10,895 nt of DNA, taken from the NCBI GenBank assembly GCA_044356305.1, contig JBIKWM010000060.1:1-10895 (forward strand), given 5' to 3'. Both the position numbers and the translations under genes were made by a program. Origin of the DNA: JBIKWM01 sp044356305. GTDB lineage: Bacteria; Bacteroidota; Bacteroidia; UBA10329. Positions 1 through 6,656 of this stretch are shown in pieces (the stretch's first letter is position 1; every line of letters starts with the position of its first letter). The notes below the pieces were generated by a model. That model ran no database searches. It had not been told where the DNA came from and saw nothing but the letters and a program-made list of their open reading frames with translations.

Positions 1-1557
1 CACGGCACCATGGTCTAAAAGCACCTCGTTGCCTCTGCCCGTGGCGATGGGGCGGCCCAGCATATCGGTGAGGGTCCATGCATCGATGGCAGCGGTGGAA
101 CGGATCAGGAGCCGGTCGGTGAAGGGGTTGGGGTACACCGTTAGGTGCATGTCGCGCTCTGCGATGCTGGCAAACGGCTGTCCGGCCGCCATGAGGAACC
201 CATCGGGTTCGGCCACCAACGGAGTCAAGGAGGGGCCTACCAGTGTGGTGGGCCCATCGAAGGTGCCCGCCACGTAGATGCTGCCCACACCGTCTGTCGC
301 CACGGCCCCGATCACCTCGTTGGCCTCATCGCCCGGTTGCAGGGTGTAGCGCAGGGTGCCATCGGCCCGCAGGCACAGCACAAAGCCATCGAGGGCCACC
401 ACGTTGTCGAGGGTGGCGATGCCGAAATCGGCCAGACCTTGAAACGTGCCCGCAAACAGGATGGTGTCGGTGCCCTGCACGCGCACATCGGCAGCCGCAT
501 CATCGAGGGTGCCGCCACCGCTTATGATCCATGCATTGGCGAGGGTGGGGTGGAAGCGGGCCACAAAGGCGTCCTTCAGCCCGTTGGATGTGACCCCGTT
601 GCTGCCCGATGAGGTGAGCAGGGCAAAGGTGCCGGCCACGTATGTGTTGCCCAGGTCATCTACATCCATGGCCACGGATCGGGCCTCGCCCATGCCATCG
701 AGCGTCTCGTAGTGGGTAAGGGTGGTGAGGAGGCTGTCCCAGCGGGTGACGAGAATGTCGTAGCTGCCGTCTGACACATGGTCCACATCGTTGGTGGCGG
801 CCTTGAGGGTGGCGGTGAAATCGATGGTGGCGCGCACCGTGCCATCGCTCACTGCACGGATGGCCGTGGCCTGCGAGGTGCCCGTGGCTGTCACCGGGCT
901 GATGGCCGAAAGCGGGTTGAGGGTGGTGTCGAGCCGGGCCATGAAGAAATGGTCGGTGCCCGAGGCATTGTTCAGTGTGGAGGTGCCCACCGCCATGCTG
1001 GCCGATGCAAAGGCCCCGCAGAGATACACCGACAGGCCATCGGCCGCCAGATCGATGCCATAGGCCACATCATCGGCCGTGCCCCCGAACCGCTTCAGCC
1101 AAAGGCCCTTGCCGCTGGGGCTGAGCTTGAGCACGAACACATCGCGCCCACCGCTGCTTGTCACTTCGAGCAGGTCGCTAGAGGCGGTGCCGCTGAAATA
1201 GCCGCAGGCATATATGTGGCCCGCGCTGTCGCGCACCATGCTGTTCACCTGCGTGTTGCCATCGGCATAGAGTATGCTCACCTCCTCGAGGGTGCGGTAG
1301 CTGCTGTAGGTGAGAAAATAGGCGTTGTCAGGCACCAGCGCCCCGTAGCTGTGCCCCTCGTAGGGCTGCAACTGTTCGGCAAAACTGCCCGCCACCACAG
1401 GCCAGCCGTCCTCATCGCACAGCATGTCGGTCACCGTAAGGTGGCCCGTGCAGGGTATGGGCATGGCCCAGTTGAGGTCGGGCGGGGTCTGGGCCAGGGC
1501 CGAGTGGGCCATTACCATAAGTGCCGTGCCTGTTGCGGCCCGTATCGTGTTTTTCAT
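1..1557 (-). CDS. secreted beta-propeller-like (SBBP-type) protein with T9SS sorting domain, C-terminus cut by window edge
   Basis: The minus strand is open for 519 codons from ATG 1557-1555 to the edge; I checked the frame and found no stop. Residues 1-22 form a signal peptide (hydrophobic TALMVMAHSALA, then Q). The body has irregular repeats of about 50-60 residues built on 'D..G..Y..G.F......' followed by 'D.F..R...', for example VRDSAGHIYACGYFSG (109-123), DDLGNTYVAGTF (300-311) and TDGVGSIYVAGTFDG (421-435), with a 'FGGTADDVAYGI' linker at 157-168. This is the pattern of SBBP/beta-propeller repeat proteins. From about residue 470 a T9SS type A sorting domain begins (LTVYPNPFTDRLLIRS, then LTDMLGRPI), and the window ends about 25-30 residues short of its expected end. 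Likely an exported surface or extracellular protein; no catalytic residues are recognisable. A GTG codon directly precedes the ATG, so the start is uncertain by one codon. Divergent from the next gene, 87 bases away. Confidence 0.88.
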   Translation of the reverse strand, partial: MKNTIRAATGTALMVMAHSALAQTPPDLNWAMPIPCTGHLTVTDMLCDEDGWPVVAGSFAEQLQPYEGHSYGALVPDNAYFLTYSSYRTLEEVSILYADGNTQVNSMVRDSAGHIYACGYFSGTASSDLLEVTSSGGRDVFVLKLSPSGKGLWLKRFGGTADDVAYGIDLAADGLSVYLCGAFASASMAVGTSTLNNASGTDHFFMARLDTTLNPLSAISPVTATGTSQATAIRAVSDGTVRATIDFTATLKAATNDVDHVSDGSYDILVTRWDSLLTTLTHYETLDGMGEARSVAMDVDDLGNTYVAGTFALLTSSGSNGVTSNGLKDAFVARFHPTLANAWIISGGGTLDDAAADVRVQGTDTILFAGTFQGLADFGIATLDNVVALDGFVLCLRADGTLRYTLQPGDEANEVIGAVATDGVGSIYVAGTFDGPTTLVGPSLTPLVAEPDGFLMAAGQPFASIAERDMHLTVYPNPFTDRLLIRSTAAIDAWTLTDMLGRPIATGRGNEVLLDHGAV

Positions 1558-1644
1558 CACCTTCGTTGAATGTATCGACAAATGAACGGCTTCGCATTAA
1601 ACCTACAGCGCTTGTCGGGGTCAACCACTCATATCACCCGAGCC

Positions 1645-2982
1645 ATGAAGAAATTGATGACCGCCTGTATGCTGGCCTCTGCGCCCTGCATGGCCCAGAA
1701 CCCGGTACTTCATCCGTCCATCGGCCTGGCAGCTGAACCGCAGCCCACCGATGCCATCTGTACTGTTACGGATTACAACAATGACTTTGAGAACAATGGT
1801 CCGGAGGTGGGCGACACGGCCACCGACTTCACGCTCTATTCCATTGATGGTGTCCCTTTCAATCTGGCGGCTGCCCTGCAGGCCGGGCGACCGGTGCTGA
1901 TGGTGGCGGGCAGTTACACCTGCCCCATCTTCAGGAACAAGATGAACCTGGTGAACACCATTGCTCAGGACTATGCCGGTATGCTGACGGTGGTGGTGAT
2001 CTATACCATCGAGGCCCACCCTGAGAACGACCTGAGCCCATACACGGGGCAGGTGAACCCCACGCAGCAGAACATCAATCAGGGCATACTTTACGACCAG
2101 CCCACCACCTACGGACAGCGGCTGGCCATAGCACAGGACATGTTCGATGCCACACCTGCCGTGCCTGACATGTTCTATTTCGATGGACCATGCAACCCTT
2201 GGTGGAACCACTACGGCCCGGCACCCAACAACAGCTACCTGATAGATACCACAGGCATCATCCTGTCCAAGCACCCGTGGTTCGATGATTACCCTGACAA
2301 TATCCTCTGCGAACTGGAGCAGCATTTCGGGTTGCCCACCACCGACTGCGATGTGCAGACCGGGGGATCGATCACCGTGACCCTTACCGGCCAGAACGTG
2401 ACGGGCACTGCGGGTCAGACTGTATATGGCACGGCCGACATAGTGAACAGCACCGATGCCATGGTACGGGTGGCGGTGGTGCGCATCATTGAGAATCTGC
2501 CCGCAGACTGGACCAGCTCGATGTGCATAACAACCTGCCTTGACGATGCGGTGGATGCCGACACCGTGGAGGTGGACCCCAATTCCACGCAGAGTTTCAG
2601 CATCGATTTCCATACAGGGGCCACGCCCGACACAGGGCAGGTGCGCATCGGGTTCCGCAACACGGGCGATGCCACCAACGAGTTCGCACATTGGTTTCAG
2701 TGCATCACAGTTGAGGCCAATGGCACCACAGAGGGCAGTGCGGGCAGATATGCCCTGTATCCGAACCCGACCACCGGACCCATACGTCTGGTGCCACAGG
2801 GCAGCGGCACTGTTCCATACTCTTTTGATGTGTTTGACCTGAATGGTAGGATGGTGCACCGTTCAAGCCAGGTGACCGGGGCGGTGGATATAGATGCCCA
2901 CCTCGATGCCGGAACCTATGTGCTGCTGCTGAGCGATGAGGAAGGTGGCCGCCATGCCGAGATACTCACCGTGATGCGCTGA
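1645..2982 (+). CDS. secreted deiodinase-like redoxin (Cys form) with T9SS sorting domain
   Basis: 445 aa from ATG 1645, chosen because MKKLMTACMLASAPCMA|Q gives a signal peptide; an in-frame ATG at 1570 would add 25 residues that mask it. Residues 54-230 are thioredoxin-like: 'VGDTATDFTLYSIDG', then GSYTCPIF (89-96) and VVVIYTIEAHP (116-126). In iodothyronine deiodinases the matching segments are GSxT-Sec-PPF and the IYIEEAHP segment; here codon 93 is TGC (1921-1923), so Cys replaces Sec. Later pieces (YGQRLAIAQDMF 156-167; GPAPNNSYLIDTTG 191-204) fit the rest of the fold. Residues 240-357 look like an Ig-like beta domain with CITTC (294-298). Residues 369-445 are a T9SS type A sorting domain (ALYPNPTTGPIRL, FDLNGR, AGTYVLLL). 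Known deiodinases reductively remove iodine; bacterial Cys homologues have no settled role, so a generic extracellular thiol redox activity is the safer inference. Followed by nfeD after 34 bases, possibly an operon. Confidence 0.85.
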   Translation: MKKLMTACMLASAPCMAQNPVLHPSIGLAAEPQPTDAICTVTDYNNDFENNGPEVGDTATDFTLYSIDGVPFNLAAALQAGRPVLMVAGSYTCPIFRNKMNLVNTIAQDYAGMLTVVVIYTIEAHPENDLSPYTGQVNPTQQNINQGILYDQPTTYGQRLAIAQDMFDATPAVPDMFYFDGPCNPWWNHYGPAPNNSYLIDTTGIILSKHPWFDDYPDNILCELEQHFGLPTTDCDVQTGGSITVTLTGQNVTGTAGQTVYGTADIVNSTDAMVRVAVVRIIENLPADWTSSMCITTCLDDAVDADTVEVDPNSTQSFSIDFHTGATPDTGQVRIGFRNTGDATNEFAHWFQCITVEANGTTEGSAGRYALYPNPTTGPIRLVPQGSGTVPYSFDVFDLNGRMVHRSSQVTGAVDIDAHLDAGTYVLLLSDEEGGRHAEILTVMR

Positions 2983-3016
2983 CCTGCGCGGGCGGAATAA
3001 GTCCGACCTTCGCGCC

Positions 3017-4360
3017 ATGCGACAGCTTCTCTTTTCGCTCCTTCTCAGCCTCGTGTGCCTCGGTGCCATGGCCCAGGACAGGGCCCAGCGGGTGTACACC
3101 TTTGATGTGAAAGAGGAGATAGGCCCGCCCATCTGGCTCAAGATGCAGAAGGCATTTGCCCAGGCCGAGGAGTGGAATGCCGACCTGATCCTGCTGCACA
3201 TGAACACGTATGGGGGCATGGTGATACATGCCGATTCGATGCGCACACGCATCCTCAATTCGAAGATTCCGGTGTGGGTGTTCATCGACAACAATGCGGC
3301 CAGTGCCGGGGCGCTCATCGCCATATCGTGCGACAGCATATACATGCGGCAGGGGGCCAACATAGGGGCCGCCACCGTGGTGGACCAGACAGGTGGCGAG
3401 ATGCCCGACAAGTATCAGAGCTACATGCGCAGCACCATGCGCAGCACGGCCGAGGCCAAGGGCCGCAACCCCGACATTGCGCAGGCCATGGTAGATGCCA
3501 GCATACACATTGACGGCATCATTGACAGCGGTAAGGTGCTCACATTCACCGCATCAGAGGCCATTACCCACGGTTTCTGTGAAGGTATGTACGAGAACAT
3601 ACCCGACCTGCTGACCGCCAACGGCATTGATGTGCAGGAGATGCGCAGGTATGAGCCCACCACCCTCGAGACGGTGATAGGCTGGCTGGTGAACCCTGCT
3701 GTGAGCGGACTGCTGATCATGGTAATCATAGGCGGCATCTACTTCGAGTTGCAGACCCCCGGAGTGGGTTTCCCATTGGCTGCGGCTGCAACGGCCGCTG
3801 CGCTCTACTTCGCCCCGCTCTACCTCGAGGGGCTGGCCGAGAACTGGGAGATACTCGTGTTCCTCGCGGGCCTGGTGCTGCTGATGCTCGAGGTGTTTGT
3901 GATTCCCGGTTTCGGGGTGGCGGGCATATCGGGCATCGCGCTCATGGTAGCGGGCCTCACACTGGCACTGATGGGCAATGTGGGCCTCGAGTTCGCCCCC
4001 ACGTGGCCCGAACAGCTCACCACGGCCTTGGGCACGGTCATCCTATCGGCCGTGGGCGGCACCTTCCTGTCATTCTATCTGGCCAAGCGCCTCATCACCT
4101 CCAAGGCCATGCACCCCCTGGTGCTCGACAGCACACAGCCCAGCAGCGATGGTTTTGTGGGGGTTGATGTGAGCCTGCGCCAGCTGATAGGGCAGGAGGG
4201 GAGCGCCTACACGGTGCTGCGCCCATCGGGCAAGGTGGAGGTGAACGGTGAGGTGTATGATGCCACATCGCACACCGGTTTCATTGACCGTGGCGCCAAG
4301 GTGCGCATCGTGGCCTTCGAGACCGGGACATTGGTGGTGAGGGAAAAACTTGATTCGTAG
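3017..4360 (+). CDS. nfeD: NfeD family membrane-anchored serine protease, long form (ClpP-class domain plus NfeD C-terminal domain)
   Basis: 447 aa. Signal peptide 1-19 (LLFSLLLSLVCLGAMA|Q). Residues 25-210 are a ClpP/crotonase-like protease domain: NTYGGMV (63-69), then DNNAASAGALIA (91-102) with S96 as likely nucleophile, and GANIGAATVV (113-122). K132 in PDKYQSYM is the probable general base, by analogy with the Ser/Lys dyad of archaeal 1510-N stomatin-specific proteases. Residues about 226-352 hold several membrane segments (LLIMVIIGGIYFEL; the stretch after W277; GISGIALMVAGLTLALM; LGTVILSAVGGTFLSF). Residues 380-445 are the small OB-fold NfeD domain (GQEGSAYTVLRPSGKVEVNG, GFIDRGAKVRIV). 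The family is thought to act in membrane quality control, often cleaving a slipin/stomatin encoded next door; no slipin gene follows here. Length and domain order are those of long NfeD. The start is preceded by ACCTTCGC rather than a Shine-Dalgarno sequence. The stop TAG is followed by a gene-free region. Confidence 0.93.
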   Translation: MRQLLFSLLLSLVCLGAMAQDRAQRVYTFDVKEEIGPPIWLKMQKAFAQAEEWNADLILLHMNTYGGMVIHADSMRTRILNSKIPVWVFIDNNAASAGALIAISCDSIYMRQGANIGAATVVDQTGGEMPDKYQSYMRSTMRSTAEAKGRNPDIAQAMVDASIHIDGIIDSGKVLTFTASEAITHGFCEGMYENIPDLLTANGIDVQEMRRYEPTTLETVIGWLVNPAVSGLLIMVIIGGIYFELQTPGVGFPLAAAATAAALYFAPLYLEGLAENWEILVFLAGLVLLMLEVFVIPGFGVAGISGIALMVAGLTLALMGNVGLEFAPTWPEQLTTALGTVILSAVGGTFLSFYLAKRLITSKAMHPLVLDSTQPSSDGFVGVDVSLRQLIGQEGSAYTVLRPSGKVEVNGEVYDATSHTGFIDRGAKVRIVAFETGTLVVREKLDS

Positions 4361-4391
4361 TGAACATGGGAAATGCCACAGATGCGCAGAT

Positions 4392-4459
4392 TTTCAGGAG
4401 AAAGGGACAGGCATTTTTCTCAATAACTTGATTTCGGAATCAGAAAAGACCTCCTGAAA
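4392..4459. repeat. 9-bp perfect inverted repeat enclosing a nested short stem
   Basis: TTTCAGGAG (4392-4400) is exactly complementary to CTCCTGAAA (4451-4459), 50 bases apart. Inside, TTTTCT pairs with AGAAAA around a GATTTCGGAATC core, so the whole can fold as a long stem with internal loops. It begins 31 bases after the nfeD stop and could lie in that transcript's 3' end. There is no T-tract after the stem, so I do not call it an intrinsic terminator. Confidence 0.5.
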
Positions 4460-4481
4460 CAGTAAAGAACAGACAAACAGT

Positions 4482-4570
4482 TTGTTAGCCACTGAAACAC
4501 TGAAGGCACTGAAATTTCACTGAGTTATTTTCTTTCTTTTCAGTGTGTTCAGTGTTTCAGTGGCAAACAG
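4482..4570. repeat. long imperfect inverted repeat (27-bp arms) made of CACTGAA units
   Basis: The left arm 4488-4514 (starts GCCACTGAAACACTGAA) matches the reverse complement of the right arm 4538-4564 (ends TTCAGTGTTTCAGTGGC) at 25 of 27 positions; the mismatches are adjacent. The loop is 23 bases (4515-4537). After one mismatch, four Watson-Crick pairs (TGTT/AACA type) and a G-T pair extend the stem to 4482 and 4570. Each arm is itself built from three CACTGAA-like units spaced 8-9 bases apart, and a fourth CACTGA lies in the loop. The RNA from either strand would fold into a strong hairpin. It is likely an extragenic repeat (REP or MITE-like) or a transcript-end structure; no T-tract follows directly. 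No transposase is nearby. Confidence 0.8.
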
Positions 4571-4643
4571 TAATTTCAATAGACATAAAGAGATGATTGT
4601 CATAGTCTTACTATTTCGCTGATTCCGAGCTCACTTCCGTTAT

Positions 4644-4651
4644 GATCTTTG
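4644..4651 (+). promoter_or_regulatory. possible Bacteroidota-type -7 element
   Basis: GATCTTTG followed by CA differs at one position from the Bacteroidota -7 consensus TAnnTTTG. It lies 105 bases upstream of the thiamine-diphosphate enzyme start, inside AT-rich sequence. No convincing -33 TTG-type element is seen at the usual spacing, so the call is tentative. Confidence 0.28.
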
Positions 4652-4756
4652 CATTTGCGGAAATGATCTCTTTTTATCTCCTCGAACTTTGAATCCGCCC
4701 TGACTGTGTTTCACTACGCTCAACATTAAATCTCGAACCTAACCCCTCCCAACCCC

Positions 4757-6493
4757 ATGACCCGCACCGGAGCCCAGCTTGCCGTTTATGCCCTTGAGCA
4801 GATAGGGGTGAAGAACACCTTCGGCATACCCGGGGTGCACAACACCGAGATATATGACGAACTGAACAAGAGCGAACAGATTCGGCCTGTGCTGGTGACG
4901 CACGAGGGCTGTGGGGCCTTCATGGCCGATGGCATATCGCGCACCAGCGGAACCATCGGCACGCTGGTGATAGTGCCCGCGGCCGGCACCACCCATGCCA
5001 TGAGCGGCATTGGCGAGGCTTTTCTGGACGGCATACCCATGCTTGTGCTATCGGGTGGCACCCGCACCGACAGCGGCCGCCACTACCAACTGCATCAGCT
5101 CGACCAGATGGAGCTTGTGAAACCCCTCACCAAGGCGCAGTTCAGGGCCGAGCGGCACGAGGACATCATACCGCTCATCTACAAGGCATACGACATTGCG
5201 GTGAGTGGCGAACCTGGGCCCGTGTTTGTTGAGATACCCGTGAACCTGCAACTATTCACAGGCGAGGTGGCCGACCTGCCCACCTACAGCCCCAAGGCCC
5301 GCGCCAATCAGCCCGATCCCAAGGCCATAGCCGCAGCCGTTGACCGCCTGATGCAGGCCCAGCGCCCCGTGATCTATGTGGGCTGGGGCGCTGTGGATGC
5401 GCACGACCTCACCGTTGAGCTGGCCGACCTGCTGGGCGCACCCGTCAGCACCACGCTGCAGGGCAAGAGCTCGTTCCCGCACGACCATCCGCTGCACACG
5501 GGCGTGGCCTTCGGGGCTACCGGCAAACCTGCTGCCCAGAACGCATTCAAGGACCACGACTGCATGTTGGCCGTAGGGGTGCGCTTTGCCGAACTTGCCA
5601 CGGGCAGCTATGGCATCAAGGACCCTGTGGGGCTTATCCATGCCGACATCAATCCCACGGTGTTCAACAAGAACTACCGTGCCGAGCTGACCATTGAGGG
5701 CGATGCGCGCGAGGTGTTGCGCCTCATACTGGAGGGCCTGCGCACCAAGGGGCACACCACAAGGCCCGACAAGGTGGCCCTGGCCGCACAGATAAAGGCC
5801 GACCACGAGCGCTACACGGCCGAATGGATGACCGACCCGAAAAAGGACCGCGTGTCGCCCGGGCTGTTCTTCCGCTCGCTGCGCAGGCAGATAGAGCGCG
5901 ATGCCTTCATTGTGGTGGACGATGGCACCCACACTTTCCTAACGGCCGAGCTCATGGACGTGTACCACCCGCGCCACTTCATATCGCCCACCGACTACAA
6001 TGCCATGGGCTACTGCGTGCCCGCGGCCATAGGCACCAAGCTGCGCAACCCCGACAGGCAGGTGGTGGGCATTGTGGGCGATGGCGCCTTCCTCATGACC
6101 GGCATGGAACTGCTCACCGCCAGCAGCCTCGACATTGCCCCCATCATCTTCATCTTTCATGACGGTGAGCTGGGGCAGATAGCTCAGCTGCAGGAGATTC
6201 CGCTAAACCGAAAGACCTGTACCGTGATAGGCGATGCCAAGTTCAGCGGCATGGCTGCGGCCAGCGGTGCGCATTACATCGACATGGACAACGATGCCCA
6301 GATTGATGCTTCCATAGCCGAGGCCATTCGGGTGAGCTCAGAGGGCACCCCCGTGCTGGTGGATGTGCGAATAGATTACAGCAAGAAGACCATGCTCACC
6401 AAAGGCGTGGTGAAGACCAACCTGAGCCGTTTCCCGCTCAAGGAGAAGATCCGCTTCATAGGCCGCGCCATCAAGCGGCATGTGCTGGGATGA
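4757..6493 (+). CDS. thiamine-diphosphate-dependent enzyme, acetolactate synthase superfamily (IlvB-like), substrate unknown
   Basis: 578 aa, full length for the family, no signal peptide, so cytoplasmic. Residues 1-170 are the N-terminal pyrimidine-binding domain: GAQLAVYALEQIGVKNTFGI, then the cofactor-activating glutamate E50 in VTHEGCGAFMADG, and SGEPGPVFVEIPVNLQ (150-165). Residues 186-325 are the central domain (VIYVGWGA; LHTGVAFGATGK). Residues 366-545 are the diphosphate-binding domain with YNAMGYCVPAAIG (414-426) and the metal motif GDGAFLMTGMELLTASSLDI starting at 441. The motif normally closes with NN, but here it reads IFHDGELGQI (466-475), so H468-D469 replace the two Asn. A basic tail (LKEKIRFIGRAIKRHVLG) ends the protein. 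There is no ilvN-like regulatory subunit or other branched-chain gene nearby, which argues against a biosynthetic acetolactate synthase. Other members (oxalyl-CoA decarboxylase, glyoxylate carboligase, benzoylformate decarboxylase-like) cannot be told apart from sequence alone. Flanked on both sides by repeats. Confidence 0.9.
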   Translation: MTRTGAQLAVYALEQIGVKNTFGIPGVHNTEIYDELNKSEQIRPVLVTHEGCGAFMADGISRTSGTIGTLVIVPAAGTTHAMSGIGEAFLDGIPMLVLSGGTRTDSGRHYQLHQLDQMELVKPLTKAQFRAERHEDIIPLIYKAYDIAVSGEPGPVFVEIPVNLQLFTGEVADLPTYSPKARANQPDPKAIAAAVDRLMQAQRPVIYVGWGAVDAHDLTVELADLLGAPVSTTLQGKSSFPHDHPLHTGVAFGATGKPAAQNAFKDHDCMLAVGVRFAELATGSYGIKDPVGLIHADINPTVFNKNYRAELTIEGDAREVLRLILEGLRTKGHTTRPDKVALAAQIKADHERYTAEWMTDPKKDRVSPGLFFRSLRRQIERDAFIVVDDGTHTFLTAELMDVYHPRHFISPTDYNAMGYCVPAAIGTKLRNPDRQVVGIVGDGAFLMTGMELLTASSLDIAPIIFIFHDGELGQIAQLQEIPLNRKTCTVIGDAKFSGMAAASGAHYIDMDNDAQIDASIAEAIRVSSEGTPVLVDVRIDYSKKTMLTKGVVKTNLSRFPLKEKIRFIGRAIKRHVLG

Positions 6494-6502
6494 GGGGAGT
6501 GC

Positions 6503-6588
6503 TGATTGCTGATTGTGGATTGCTGATTGTTGATTGATGAATGGGGTCTGCCTCAGTCATGCGGGACTGATTGTGGATTGATGAGCGG
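6503..6588. repeat. 7-base tandem repeat (TGATTGn), two blocks
   Basis: Six consecutive heptads run from 6503 to 6544: TGATTGC, TGATTGT, GGATTGC, TGATTGT, TGATTGA, TGAATGG. A second, shorter block of three heptads lies at 6568-6588: TGATTGT, GGATTGA, TGAGCGG. The interval between them contains the short hairpin CAGTC-ATGCGG-GACTG. The array starts 9 bases after the stop of the thiamine-diphosphate enzyme. Such TGATTGC/TGATTGT arrays occur as intergenic repeats in Bacteroidota. The unit is far too short for CRISPR. Confidence 0.75.
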
Positions 6589-6598
6589 GGCGAGATAT

Positions 6599-6622
6599 GG
6601 TCATGCAGGTCAACTGCAGACC
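6599..6622. terminator. hairpin between convergent genes, possible bidirectional transcription end
   Basis: GGTC-A-TGCAG (6599-6608) pairs with CTGCAGACC (6614-6622): nine base pairs with one bulged A and a GTCAA loop. It sits between the plus-strand thiamine-diphosphate enzyme (stop at 6493) and the minus-strand repeat protein (stop at 6657), where both transcripts must end. There is no immediate T-tract on either side; a TTTTTA run occurs only at 6654-6659. The terminator role is therefore inferred from position. Confidence 0.35.
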
Positions 6623-6656
6623 AAAGCCTATCTTGCTTTCGCAGACTTCTTCATTT

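Larger units (their letters stand above)
4361..4756. other. gene-free, repeat-rich intergenic region
   Basis: I see no credible gene in these 396 bases, which are clearly AT-richer than the flanking genes. They contain pieces resembling widespread extragenic repeats: GCCACAGATGCGCAGATTTT near 4376-4395 (like the CCACAGATT-type repeats of many genomes), CACTGAA units from 4489 to 4564 forming a long hairpin, and TTCACTACGCTCAA at 4710-4723 (like the TTCGACTACGCTCAG-type repeats common in Bacteroidota). CTCGAAC recurs at 4681 and 4732. The region must also hold the 3' end of the nfeD transcript and the promoter of the downstream thiamine-diphosphate enzyme. Confidence 0.7.

Noticed and set aside
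145..1569. Long plus-strand open frames (145-612 and 778-1569) opposite the left-edge gene
   Set aside because: They are mirror frames of the real minus-strand propeller-like gene, which is open for 519 codons with signal peptide, repeats and sorting domain.
1570..1644. Earlier in-frame ATG for the deiodinase-like protein
   Set aside because: It would place 25 residues before a clear signal peptide; ATG 1645 gives MKKLMTACMLASAPCMA, a normal exported start.
1921..1923. Possible selenoprotein
   Set aside because: The codon at the selenocysteine position is TGC, not TGA, so no selenocysteine insertion is needed.
1621..2859. 412-codon open frame on the minus strand opposite the deiodinase-like gene
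   Set aside because: It is codon-aligned antisense to a gene with clear domains, a signal peptide and a sorting domain. GC-rich codon use leaves the mirror frame open; its translation is His/Gly/Arg-rich with no recognisable motif.
6503..6588. CRISPR-like array
   Set aside because: Units are 7 bases with no unique spacers and there are no cas genes.
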